A program made the translations under genes and the position numbers. DNA of 37,351 nt, taken from the NCBI GenBank assembly GCA_002715785.1, contig PBAA01000048.1, positions 1 through 37,351 of the forward strand, in the 5' to 3' direction. Under the pieces are notes generated by a model. It was given only the letters and a program-made list of their open reading frames with translations. It was not told the DNA's origin and ran no database searches. Positions 8,764-16,974 of this stretch are shown one piece after another. This DNA is from Gammaproteobacteria bacterium (GTDB lineage Bacteria > Pseudomonadota > Gammaproteobacteria > Pseudomonadales > Azotimanducaceae). The number at the start of each line of letters is the position of its first letter. Within the stretch, counting starts at the first letter, position 1.

Positions 8764-9957
8764 TCAAAAATCTGCGGCTGGCGTCGCGCGCGTTCGCGCG
8801 GGAGACCAAAAGGGTTCATGTTTAATCGTGCATCTGGCGACTTTGCTGTACTGTCGCAGTTCCTTTTCATAATAGATTTCCGACCAGATTTCGCCTTCGA
8901 GATATTTGGTCTCGATCATTGCAAGCGCTATGTTTGCCTTGGCTGCTGGCGACCACATGCCGGATGTAACGTAGCCAATTTCCTCGGTGCAACGCTTGTT
9001 GCTGTATAGGAACGAACCTTCGGCAGGTTTATTGCCCTCGATGTCCAATTTCGTCAACGTGTAGCGCGGCCCACGTTTTTTCTCGTCGAACAAGGCCCTC
9101 CGACCGTTGAAGTGGGGTTTCTTAAAGTCGACCAACCATCCTAAATTAAGTTCGAAGGGTGTCTGGTCGTGTTCGAAATGGACAGTTTTTAGAGCTTCGT
9201 TGAACTCGTATCCCGGCATAATAAACCCGGCTTCGAGCCTCAACATGTTGGTCGCCTGGTCGCCGTAGGGATGAATACCCAGATCGTGGCCGGCTTTGTA
9301 GACAGCGTCCCACAACGGGATCGCGAGGTTATGATCTATCCATAGCTCGTACCCGAGGTCACCAGTGAATCCAGTTCTGGACACCATAAGTCGCGCATTT
9401 TGAAAATCGAAAAAGTTGATCGAGAAGGGCTTCGCGCTCTCGATATTCTCGAGACCCATACTCTTGAGTACAGCGCACGAAGTTGGCCCTTGCAGTGCCA
9501 TCGCCGCGACATCATCAGTCTTGTCGTCAATAGTGATGTCGTGGAAGCCGAAAGCGCTCTTGTCCAGCCAGGCGCTGCAGGGACTACCACAATTCAAGAT
9601 AAAGTGATCGTCTCCTAGCTTGAAAATCGTGCCGTCGTCGATCAGACGGCCCTCGTCGTTGCACCACACTACGTAGCTGGCACGATTGGTTCGTATTTTC
9701 GTTACGTCACGAGTCACCATCCGGTCTAACATTTTTTCCGCGTCTGCACCGGTGATGTGATATTTCTGCATAGGGCAAATGTCGTAGGTGCCACAGGTAT
9801 TGCGGACGCAAAAATATTCGAACTCCACGTCGTAAAAGTACTCTGCGAATTTGTAGCCGTTCCAGGACGACCAAGCGTCGTGAATATTGAGTTCATCTTG
9901 GCGTTGCTGGAAGTGGCTGGGTTTGGGCCGCTCGCTAGAAAAATCGTAGTCACTCAT
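8764..9957 (-). CDS. GcvT-family folate-dependent aminomethyltransferase / demethylase-like protein
   Basis: The fold matches glycine-cleavage T protein and relatives that move one-carbon units from a substrate to tetrahydrofolate. Seen: TCGTYDICPMQKYHITGADAEKML, the GRLIDDGTIF segment carrying the catalytic Asp region, a VAAMALQGPTS segment, and VSRTGFTGDLGYELWI, the folate-binding loop. These are followed by MLRLEAGFIMPGYEF. No other glycine-cleavage gene (gcvH, gcvP) is nearby, so it is not the housekeeping T protein. At 397 aa it is close to DMSP demethylase and other stand-alone GcvT-like demethylases. The ATG at 9957 (used) or at 9969 starts inside the end of the upstream flavoprotein gene, so it is the third member of a coupled three-gene operon. 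The substrate is unknown. Confidence 0.85.
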   Translation of the reverse strand: MSDYDFSSERPKPSHFQQRQDELNIHDAWSSWNGYKFAEYFYDVEFEYFCVRNTCGTYDICPMQKYHITGADAEKMLDRMVTRDVTKIRTNRASYVVWCNDEGRLIDDGTIFKLGDDHFILNCGSPCSAWLDKSAFGFHDITIDDKTDDVAAMALQGPTSCAVLKSMGLENIESAKPFSINFFDFQNARLMVSRTGFTGDLGYELWIDHNLAIPLWDAVYKAGHDLGIHPYGDQATNMLRLEAGFIMPGYEFNEALKTVHFEHDQTPFELNLGWLVDFKKPHFNGRRALFDEKKRGPRYTLTKLDIEGNKPAEGSFLYSNKRCTEEIGYVTSGMWSPAAKANIALAMIETKYLEGEIWSEIYYEKELRQYSKVARCTIKHEPFWSPARTRATPAADF

Positions 9958-11569
9958 CGTAGAAGTCATCTACCGGAACACTATTGGGTCGCTTAAGATC
10001 GATCAGAATTTCGCGCGCTGCGTTAGCACCACATGCGGACGACACGCCACCACCTGGATGCGTGGAGGAACCGCACATGTACATATGCTTTAGAGGCATC
10101 CTGTACTGCGCGTAACCGGGGAAAGGGCGGTTGAAGAACAACTGATCGATTGTGAGTTCACCTTGAAATATGTTGCCCTCGGTCAACCCGATTTCCTCTT
10201 CTATCTCGTGAGGAGTTCTCACTTCCATGTGCACAATCAAGTCCTTGAAGCCCGGGCAATAGCGAGCGATTTTGTCGACCACAGTTTGGCCAAACAGGTT
10301 TCTTTTCTCTTCTGTCCAAGGTCCGTCCGCAAGTTCGGCGGGACAGTACTGGATGAAGTTCGACATCCAGTGTTTTCCCGGTGGTGCAACCGTCGGATCC
10401 CAGGCAGAAGGAATAACGCCCTCGACGTAGGGATCGTCGGAGAAACGTCCGCGCTTCCAGCAATCGTACGCTCGTTCCATGGTTTCCAATGACCCCGTTA
10501 ATTCGAGCCCGCCTCGATTAACGTAGGCGTTGTCGGGCACGTTACTGAATTTAGGCAATGCGGATAAGGCAATGTTCACTTTTCCCGACGATCCGCGAAT
10601 CTTGAAGTTTTTTGCTTTATCGTAAATCCCGGGCGGGAGATCTTTCTCGTCCATGATTTGGGTAAATGTTCGTTTGGCGTCAAGGTTTGATACGACTACT
10701 CGGGCTCTGATTTCGTCTCCGTTTTCTAAGGCGACGCCTACCACCTTGTTTCCCTCGACAAGTATTTGTTCAACGCCAGCGTTGGTTCTGATTTCTCCGC
10801 CGAACGATTGAAAGGCCGATGCAATGGCTTTCGAAATTGCTCCCATGCCACCTCGCGCTAGACCCCAGGCGCCGATGCTCCCATCGACATCTCCCATTAC
10901 GTGGTGCAGCAAAATATATGAAGATCCGGGTGAGTAAACGCCTAATGCTGTACCGATGATTCCAGAACTCGCCTTGGACTGCTTGATCAACTCGTTTTCG
11001 AAGTAATCCTCGAGAAAGTCAACCGCGCTTAGCGTAAAGAATCGGACGTATTCGTAGATTTCCTTCTCACCGAGAGACCAAAATTGTTTTGCAAGGAACA
11101 GAAGTTCATGGATATCTCGACGTCGAAAAGAGGTCGGGTCGGGGGGTGTACGGAGCAATGTTTTCCGAATCAGTCGGGCGTATCTGGTCAGGTCAGCTTG
11201 AAAGCGGAACATCGAATCGGCGTCGTGTTTCGAATGCCGTTTCAGTTCAAGATAAGCGGCTTCCTCGCTGTTGTAGGCGATCAGTGTGTTCCCCACGTCG
11301 TCGTAGTTTACGGAACCTAGATACGGCACCAGAATTAACCCATGTCGACTGAGATCTAAGTCTCGATGGATTGCTTGACGCATCAAGCTGCAAACGTACG
11401 AACAATTTGAATATGTCCAACCTTCATGTAATTCACGGGATACAGCTGCACCGCCTATGTAGTCGTTCTTTTCTACGACCAGAACATCAAGGCCCGCCTT
11501 GGCCAAATAAGCTGCGTTTGTCAGGCCATTGTGGCCGGCCCCGATAATGATGGCATCGTAACGCTTCAC
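9950..11569 (-). CDS. FAD-dependent oxidoreductase, phytoene-desaturase / PYROXD2-like (second of a tandem pair)
   Basis: A two-dinucleotide-binding flavoprotein of the CrtI/PYROXD2 superfamily. The N-terminal FAD motif is IIIGAGHNGL, followed by VVEKNDYIGGAA. The C-terminal FAD-closing segment is MYMCGSSTHPGGGVSSACGANAA. Length 539 aa is normal. It is a clear paralogue of the gene just upstream: both read GAGHN, share an IHRDLDL/IYRDLEL segment, and end with a DQLFF/DQLFM plus AQYRMPL/AQYQTPL region. The GTG start overlaps the upstream stop by 4 bases (GTGA), and the 3' end overlaps the GcvT-like gene. True phytoene desaturation is unlikely because no crtB or crtE is present. Oxidation of an amine, or of a C-C or C-N bond, is more plausible but unproven. 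Confidence 0.85.
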   Translation of the reverse strand: MKRYDAIIIGAGHNGLTNAAYLAKAGLDVLVVEKNDYIGGAAVSRELHEGWTYSNCSYVCSLMRQAIHRDLDLSRHGLILVPYLGSVNYDDVGNTLIAYNSEEAAYLELKRHSKHDADSMFRFQADLTRYARLIRKTLLRTPPDPTSFRRRDIHELLFLAKQFWSLGEKEIYEYVRFFTLSAVDFLEDYFENELIKQSKASSGIIGTALGVYSPGSSYILLHHVMGDVDGSIGAWGLARGGMGAISKAIASAFQSFGGEIRTNAGVEQILVEGNKVVGVALENGDEIRARVVVSNLDAKRTFTQIMDEKDLPPGIYDKAKNFKIRGSSGKVNIALSALPKFSNVPDNAYVNRGGLELTGSLETMERAYDCWKRGRFSDDPYVEGVIPSAWDPTVAPPGKHWMSNFIQYCPAELADGPWTEEKRNLFGQTVVDKIARYCPGFKDLIVHMEVRTPHEIEEEIGLTEGNIFQGELTIDQLFFNRPFPGYAQYRMPLKHMYMCGSSTHPGGGVSSACGANAAREILIDLKRPNSVPVDDFYDE

Positions 11570-13110
11570 GATAGAATCTCATGCGCAGCATTGTGTCCGG
11601 GAACACCGGTGATATCGCCTCCGGGATGCGATCCCGCCCCGCAAAGATATAGACCTCGTAGGGGCGTCTGATACTGCGCCGCACCATAGGTGGGTCGCAT
11701 CATAAAAAGTTGATCGAGTGCGAATTCGCCGTGGTGCCAATGACCTCCTGACGTACGGAACCTCTGTTCAAGATCGATGGGTGTCAGAAGTTCGCTTGCC
11801 ACAATCTGCTCACGAATGGTGGGCGCGTACAACTCGATTTTGTTGATAAGTTTGTCGATGAACGTGTCGATGGCTGTCTGATCCCATTGGCTTTTCATCT
11901 TGTAAGGGACGTACATGACGTGAGCGGACAAGACATGCTGACCACTTGGGGCGAGTGAGGGATCGCGCATGCTCGGAATCACTATCTCCATCACAGGATC
12001 AGTAGGACATTGGCCATACTTTGATTCGTCAAAAGCACTTTCAATCGTTGCCATATCCGGAGAAATGAGTAGCTGACCGTCGGATTGATCTAAGCCAGTG
12101 AATTGTGGCAAGCCGTTTAAGGCGAGATGGAGTTTTGCAACAAGCCCTTCTGAGCGAATACGGCGGATCCGATTCGTGAACTCGATTTCGAGATTTTCCG
12201 CACCCAGTAAAGTGAGAAACGTTGTCTTGGGGTCTGCCGAAGATACGATATTTTGGGCGGATATCAGTTCCCCGTTATCAACTTGCACACCGGTCGCACG
12301 AAGACCTTCTTTCTGCTGATCAACCACGATACGGCGTACCGACGAGTTGGTTCGAATCTCAATACCCTGTGATTTGGCTGATGAGCAGAGTGCGTCAATA
12401 AGGCGCGACGTACCTCCATTTGGTATTTCGTGTAAACCGCTCATGCCCTCAGACATTCGGTAGAGCATTAACATCACGGAATTGTTGGGCGACCTTGGTG
12501 CTTGCTTCGATCCGATAAGGCCGTTCCAGCAGAGTAGGGCTTTAAGGAGTGGATGATCGAAATACTCGTCCATGAGATCGTGTGTTGGCAGCGAGACGAT
12601 CCGTAGAAACTCGCGCATGTCGTCCTTGCCCAACATTCGCATTTTCACGCCAAGTTGAGCGAACGACAGTAGCTCGTGTAACGAATTGTTACCGATAGCG
12701 GGAACAGTTTTCAGCCAGAAGGGTGCTAAAAGATTGGCGAAGCGCTCGGTGAGTTTCGAGTAGTTTGCATAAGAGACCCGGTCTTTTTCGGTTACTCCGC
12801 TGACCGTATCGCCGTCGAGTACGACGTGATTCCCCTGGCGATTTAGCGCCACGCACGGCAGAGGGTTTGCCATAGCTGTTAGACCATGTTTCTGCAGTTC
12901 TAAGTCCCGATATATTTTTCGTGAGAAATGGCTGACCGTGTGTGCTACCGAGGTCCTAAAGCCAGGATGAAATTCGTAGCTAGACGCGAGCCCACCGGCC
13001 GCGCTTGATGCCTCAAGGACAAGAACCTTTTGTTTTTTTTGCGCCAGGTAATTGGCGCAAACCAGTGCGTTGTGGCCTGCGCCAATGATGACGGTGTCGT
13101 ATTGAGTCAC
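11566..13110 (-). CDS. FAD-dependent oxidoreductase, phytoene-desaturase / PYROXD2-like (first of a tandem pair)
   Basis: This 514-aa flavoprotein has the Rossmann motif VIIGAGHNAL, then VLEASSAAGGLASSYEF, and ends with LYLCGAGSHPGGDITGVPGHNAAHE, the usual C-terminal FAD contact in this superfamily. The start is GTG at 13110. A stop codon in the same frame lies only three codons upstream, so no longer form is possible. Translation of the next gene is coupled by a 4-base overlap. Two full-length paralogues followed by a GcvT-like enzyme suggest two subunits of one oxidoreductase, or two successive oxidations handing a one-carbon unit to folate. That is inference. The upstream neighbour is the gamma-glutamylpolyamine synthetase gene, with a 136-base gap. 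Confidence 0.84.
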   Translation of the reverse strand: MTQYDTVIIGAGHNALVCANYLAQKKQKVLVLEASSAAGGLASSYEFHPGFRTSVAHTVSHFSRKIYRDLELQKHGLTAMANPLPCVALNRQGNHVVLDGDTVSGVTEKDRVSYANYSKLTERFANLLAPFWLKTVPAIGNNSLHELLSFAQLGVKMRMLGKDDMREFLRIVSLPTHDLMDEYFDHPLLKALLCWNGLIGSKQAPRSPNNSVMLMLYRMSEGMSGLHEIPNGGTSRLIDALCSSAKSQGIEIRTNSSVRRIVVDQQKEGLRATGVQVDNGELISAQNIVSSADPKTTFLTLLGAENLEIEFTNRIRRIRSEGLVAKLHLALNGLPQFTGLDQSDGQLLISPDMATIESAFDESKYGQCPTDPVMEIVIPSMRDPSLAPSGQHVLSAHVMYVPYKMKSQWDQTAIDTFIDKLINKIELYAPTIREQIVASELLTPIDLEQRFRTSGGHWHHGEFALDQLFMMRPTYGAAQYQTPLRGLYLCGAGSHPGGDITGVPGHNAAHEILS

Positions 13111-13119
13111 GTGGACATC

Positions 13120-13242
13120 TTAGCGTAGTAATCGGTTGCGTTGACGAGCATATTGCGTGTGATCGGTCATGGCGATGGAGTCGTTGCCAGAAACGGTAAA
13201 TGAACCCACGTCATCGTCAGATTCACGAGAATGATTCGACAC
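13120..13242 (-). CDS. Possible small protein (40 aa) between the synthetase and flavoprotein genes
   Basis: A GTG-started frame of 41 codons fills the gap between two co-directional genes almost exactly. It starts 4 bases after the stop of the gamma-glutamylpolyamine synthetase gene and stops 9 bases before the flavoprotein start. The product begins SNHSRESDDD and ends YARQRNRLLR: an acidic, hydrophilic N-terminus and a basic C-terminus, with no membrane segment. I do not recognise it and see no convincing ribosome site. Fit with its neighbours is the only support. It could be chance, or the remains of an N-terminal extension of the flavoprotein, whose frame it shares. Confidence 0.25.
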   Translation of the reverse strand: MSNHSRESDDDVGSFTVSGNDSIAMTDHTQYARQRNRLLR

Positions 13243-13246
13243 ATTG

Positions 13247-14623
13247 CTACACCGTCAATAACAGATGCTGACGTTCCCACGCCGTAACGGTGGATGAAAA
13301 CTCACTGAGTTCTCTCGCCTTGAGATCAACGAACACGTTAACGAACCTTTCACCTAGAAGATCAATGATTGGTTCACACTGTAAGAGTAGCTCAAGCGAT
13401 TCGTGCAGGGATCGAGGTAGGGTGCGTTCAAGATCCCAAGCGCTTTCTGTTATGGGTTTGCTCGGACGTAAACCTTCCTGGATACCCAGGTAACCGCAAG
13501 CAAGACTCGCCGCAATCGCAAGGTAAGAGTTCGTATCGGAACCAGGTATTCGGTTTTCAATTCGGGTCGAGTCGGCGTTGCTACGCGGTATCCTGAATCC
13601 TGTCGTTCGATTGTCGATGCCCCATTGAGTATTGGTTGGGCAAGATTCTGCGTCTTCGAACCTTCGGTACGAATTTACGTAGGGTGCGAGGAATGCCATG
13701 ACGTGAGGCGTGTACTTCTGAAGACCGCCAAGGTAGGCGTATAACTGCTCGCTGTATTCGCCGTCATTGTCCGAGAAAAGATTCTCCCCGGATACGGCCT
13801 CCACGATACTTTGGTGTAGATGCATCGCGCTGCCGGGCTCATGCGACATCGGTTTGGATAAAAAGGTTGCGTGATAACCCTGTTCCACGGCGGCTTGCCT
13901 CGCAATCCTTTTAAAATTGAACATCCCGTCAGCAGACGCCAAAGGGTCGCCGTGCCGGAAGTTGATCTCTAGCTGGCCGCATCCCATCTCGCTGACGACA
14001 CCTGCCGTCTCGATATCGTGGCCCTTTGAATATTCGTATAGCCTTTCGAGGAAAGGGGAGAACTCGGCTAGAGCTTCTGTTTGGAAAGAGCGGGGCGTTT
14101 TCTGCTGGCGACCAGATGTGCCGGTTGCAGCTTGAATGGGTTTGGTGGGGTCGGGATTTTTTTCCACCAGATAGAACTCGGCCTCTTGAGCAACGACAGG
14201 ATTCAAGTTCTTGGCGTGAAAAAGCTCCAGGATATGTTTCAAAATCGTTCGTGGTGCGATAGTTGAGGCGGCGCCTTCGAGAGTTTCACAGTCGCAAATG
14301 CATTGCGCGGTTTTGGTGGTCGACCAAGGCTGCTCGATCAGAGTTGTTGTATCCGGGATCAACAACATGTCGATATCAGCAACGTCGAATAGGTCGTGAT
14401 TTTCAGACCACCCACCAATGATATCTTGTCCAAATACCGCTTCTGGCAAACGGATGCCGCCTTTTGCCAGGTCTTCGGCTGGGACGATCTTCCCTTTACT
14501 CACACCGTGAATGTCAGGGACCAGACATTCGACTAGATCGATCTGGCGGGAGGCTAGCCATTCTTCTGCCGTAGTCATCGGCGCGTGCTCAAATAAATGC
14601 GCTGGCACTTTGCCAGCACTCAT
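13247..14623 (-). CDS. puuA: Gamma-glutamylputrescine (polyamine) synthetase, glutamine synthetase family
   Basis: A glutamine-synthetase-fold ligase predicted to join glutamate to putrescine or another polyamine using ATP, the first step of the Puu pathway. Seen: DIHGVSKGKIVP near the N-terminus, an AQEAEFYLVEK segment (metal Glu), EMGCGQLEINF, the MHLHQS motif, and NRTTGFRIPRSNADSTRIENR in the ATP/glutamate site. The last matches PuuA-type proteins better than true GlnA. The adenylylated Tyr region of GlnA is not evident. The frame opens at a TTG at 14635. The ATG at 14623 gives 458 aa, and an ATG at 14578 is also possible. No clear ribosome site separates them. The gene is divergent from a polyamine aminotransferase, and the matching oxidase PuuB is at 31906-33174. 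Confidence 0.88.
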   Translation of the reverse strand: MSAGKVPAHLFEHAPMTTAEEWLASRQIDLVECLVPDIHGVSKGKIVPAEDLAKGGIRLPEAVFGQDIIGGWSENHDLFDVADIDMLLIPDTTTLIEQPWSTTKTAQCICDCETLEGAASTIAPRTILKHILELFHAKNLNPVVAQEAEFYLVEKNPDPTKPIQAATGTSGRQQKTPRSFQTEALAEFSPFLERLYEYSKGHDIETAGVVSEMGCGQLEINFRHGDPLASADGMFNFKRIARQAAVEQGYHATFLSKPMSHEPGSAMHLHQSIVEAVSGENLFSDNDGEYSEQLYAYLGGLQKYTPHVMAFLAPYVNSYRRFEDAESCPTNTQWGIDNRTTGFRIPRSNADSTRIENRIPGSDTNSYLAIAASLACGYLGIQEGLRPSKPITESAWDLERTLPRSLHESLELLLQCEPIIDLLGERFVNVFVDLKARELSEFSSTVTAWERQHLLLTV

Positions 14624-14715
14624 TTTTGGTTGCAAACGTGCTCAGCCATCCGCATTGATCGGCCTCGTCAAACTGGCTATCGTCGAAATGAGTATTAACC
14701 CAGGGCACCAGTTCG

Positions 14716-16077
14716 ATGTACAACTACACTACCGATCAACTACAGGATCTGGATACCAAACACTATCTTCATCCCTTTACCGATCACCGACAGCTGGCCG
14801 TCGAAAGAAGCCGTATCATTACTCGTGCGAATGGGATCTATCTTTGGGACAGCGATGGAAATCGCTACCTGGATGCGATGGCTGGTCTCTGGTGCGTCAA
14901 CGTTGGCTACGGGCGCGAGGAAATTGCTGACGCCGCAAGCCAGCAGATGCGTGAATTGCCCTACTACAATAGTTTCTTCAAAACCGCGCATCCACCTGCC
15001 ATTGAACTATCACGCCTCGTCTGTTCGCTAGCTCCAGCGCATTTGAATCGCGTGTTCTTTACCGGTTCCGGATCCGAGGCAAACGATACCGTCGTCCGAA
15101 TGGCTCGCTATTACTGGTCATTAAAAGGGCTACCAGATAAGAAAGTCATCATCAGTCGCAACAATGCCTACCATGGGAGCACGATCGCAGCCGCGAGTCT
15201 CGGGGGCATGCGCACTATGCACGTGCAGGGCGGTCTTCCTATTGCCGACATAGACTACATAGGTCAACCGTACTGGTACCAGGATGGCGGAGATCTTCTT
15301 CCGAACGAATTCGGCGAGAAAGTTGCAGATGAACTGGAACAGAAGATCCTCGAGCTTGGCGAGGGTAATGTCGCGGCATTTATCGCTGAACCAATACAAG
15401 GTGCCGGTGGAGTCGTCATTCCGCCGCCAACCTACTGGCCCAGAATTCAATCAATTTGCGATAAGTATCAAATACTGTTGGTCGCTGACGAAGTTATCTG
15501 CGGGTTTGGGCGAACCGGCAAGTGGTTCGGGAGTGACTACTTCGAAATCAAACCGGACTTGATGTCGATTGCTAAAGGTCTGTCTTCGGGATATGTACCA
15601 ATCGGCGGAGTATTGGTCAGTGACGATGTTGCGTCCGTTCTGATAGAAGATGGCGGTGAGTTTAACCACGGATTCACATACTCGGGTCATCCTGTCGCCG
15701 CCGCCGCCGCCATTGCCAATCTTAATATCTTGCGGGACGAAGGCGTGGTCGATCGAGTGGAGACCGAAACGGCCCCCTATATTGCGAAGAAATGGCAACA
15801 ATTAACGGCGCACGAGCTGGTCGGTGAGGCTAGGATTGTGGGGCTCATTGGCGCTCTGGAGTTGGTGAAGGACAAAGCTACGCGGCAGTTCTTCGACGAT
15901 CGAGGAGCAGTGGGTACGCTCTGCAGGGATATTTGTTTTAACAGCGGCTTGGTCATGCGAGCCATAGAGGACACGATGGTGATTTCGCCACCTCTTTGTA
16001 TTACCAGGGGGGAAATTGATGAGCTGATTGGTCTTGTTGTGCGTTGCCTCGATCAGACCGCGCAAAAGATTCAGTGA
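14716..16077 (+). CDS. spuC: Polyamine (putrescine) aminotransferase, SpuC-like class III
   Basis: A PLP-dependent omega-aminotransferase predicted to convert putrescine and pyruvate to 4-aminobutyraldehyde and alanine, bypassing glutamylation. Seen: HYLHPFTDHRQLA, GIYLWDSDGNRYLDAMAGLWCVNVGYG, FTGSGSEANDT, the PLP Asp in LLVADEVICGFGRTG (D258) and the Lys in SIAKGLSSGY (K287), then a FNHGFTYSGHPVAAAAA loop. These match the SpuC / diamine:pyruvate clade, distinct from the beta-alanine enzyme at 5865. Length 453 aa is typical. The ATG at 14716 is the only good start, but its ribosome site is weak. It is divergent from puuA across about 90 bases and is followed 16 bases later by the MTHFR-like gene. 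Confidence 0.88.
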   Translation: MYNYTTDQLQDLDTKHYLHPFTDHRQLAVERSRIITRANGIYLWDSDGNRYLDAMAGLWCVNVGYGREEIADAASQQMRELPYYNSFFKTAHPPAIELSRLVCSLAPAHLNRVFFTGSGSEANDTVVRMARYYWSLKGLPDKKVIISRNNAYHGSTIAAASLGGMRTMHVQGGLPIADIDYIGQPYWYQDGGDLLPNEFGEKVADELEQKILELGEGNVAAFIAEPIQGAGGVVIPPPTYWPRIQSICDKYQILLVADEVICGFGRTGKWFGSDYFEIKPDLMSIAKGLSSGYVPIGGVLVSDDVASVLIEDGGEFNHGFTYSGHPVAAAAAIANLNILRDEGVVDRVETETAPYIAKKWQQLTAHELVGEARIVGLIGALELVKDKATRQFFDDRGAVGTLCRDICFNSGLVMRAIEDTMVISPPLCITRGEIDELIGLVVRCLDQTAQKIQ

Positions 16078-16093
16078 CGGGACAACGTTGGGC

Positions 16094-16954
16094 ATGAAGT
16101 TTAAGGATTCGATATACGACACCTTTAGTTTCTCAGCGGATCTGAATCTTGGAGCGGTCGGGAGCGTTGAAGATCTGTTAGGCCAAGCCAGAATATTGTC
16201 AGGCTCGGTCGATGGAATACACGTAAGCGACGGTCCCAACGATGGCGTCCACTTCCCGGCGTTGGCCGCCGCTCGGTTGCTTATAGAAAATGATATCGAT
16301 CCAATTCTGCAAATATCCTGCCGCGACAAGACCCGGTCGACCTTGGAGATCGAAATAGCGGGCGCACTCGCGCTGGGTGTGACCAGTATGCTCCTCGTAC
16401 GCGGCGAATCAGCGGGAATCAGCGGTACATCGGATCGGATTGTGAAAGTCAGCACGACCGAACTCATCCAGTTGGTGCGCAGTTTGGAAGACAGAGCGGA
16501 GCAAGCCAATTTATCGGTGGGTACGATCGCAACCGTGTTCAAGCCAGCCGCCGATTGGCGACCGCAAGCACTGCTAAAGAAAACGCATGCTGGCGCAAAT
16601 TTCATTCGCACACAGCTGTGTTTTGATACCGACAAGCTTAACGTCTACATGCCCAATCTAGTTCGGTCCAAAGTGACGTGGAAGGCGCCGATTTTCGTTA
16701 ACTTAGCTGTTTTGCCATCGGCTAAAGCCGCCAAATGGCTGGCCGAAAACCTGCGCGGTTCTCTGATTCCCCAAAAGGTGATTAAGCGAATGGAACAAGC
16801 CGTCGACCCGATATCGGAGGGAGTCGACGTCGCAGCGGAACTCATCGCCGAATTCAACACGATCCCGGGGATCTCGGGGGTTTGCCTCATGACGCCAGGA
16901 CCGCCCGAACTAATCCTAGAGGCGATCAAGGCCTCGGGAGTACGACAGGAATAG
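16094..16954 (+). CDS. Methylenetetrahydrofolate reductase family protein, atypical
   Basis: A 286-residue TIM-barrel protein of the MetF family, which interconverts methylene- and methyl-tetrahydrofolate on FAD. Supporting segments: VDGIHVSDGPNDGVHFPALAAA, DPILQISCRDKTRSTLEIE, ALALGVTSMLLVRGE and a C-terminal GISGVCLMTPGPPELILEAI. Two usual signatures differ: the first strand reads TFSFSAD where bacterial MetF has a catalytic Glu (SFEFFPP), and the LRGD motif is VRGE. It may therefore bind a different folate, or work in the oxidative direction. The frame opens at 16028 inside the aminotransferase gene, but the ATG at 16094, 16 bases after its stop, is the sensible start. With the GcvT-like gene it suggests one-carbon handling in this locus. 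Confidence 0.75.
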   Translation: MKFKDSIYDTFSFSADLNLGAVGSVEDLLGQARILSGSVDGIHVSDGPNDGVHFPALAAARLLIENDIDPILQISCRDKTRSTLEIEIAGALALGVTSMLLVRGESAGISGTSDRIVKVSTTELIQLVRSLEDRAEQANLSVGTIATVFKPAADWRPQALLKKTHAGANFIRTQLCFDTDKLNVYMPNLVRSKVTWKAPIFVNLAVLPSAKAAKWLAENLRGSLIPQKVIKRMEQAVDPISEGVDVAAELIAEFNTIPGISGVCLMTPGPPELILEAIKASGVRQE

Positions 16955-16974
16955 CGGATGTGGCGTTGACTAAA

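Noticed and set aside
8764..13110. Carotenoid biosynthesis cluster (two phytoene-desaturase-like genes, plus a carotenoid oxygenase at 629)
   Set aside because: No phytoene synthase, cyclase or GGPP synthase is present, the flavoproteins look PYROXD2-like, and the oxygenase is 6.7 kb away among aromatic genes.
15802..16635. A 277-codon frame on the minus strand across the SpuC-like and MTHFR-like genes
   Set aside because: It lies antisense to two genes with clear family motifs, has no recognisable domain, and is rich in Ser/Arg/Pro as shadow frames are.
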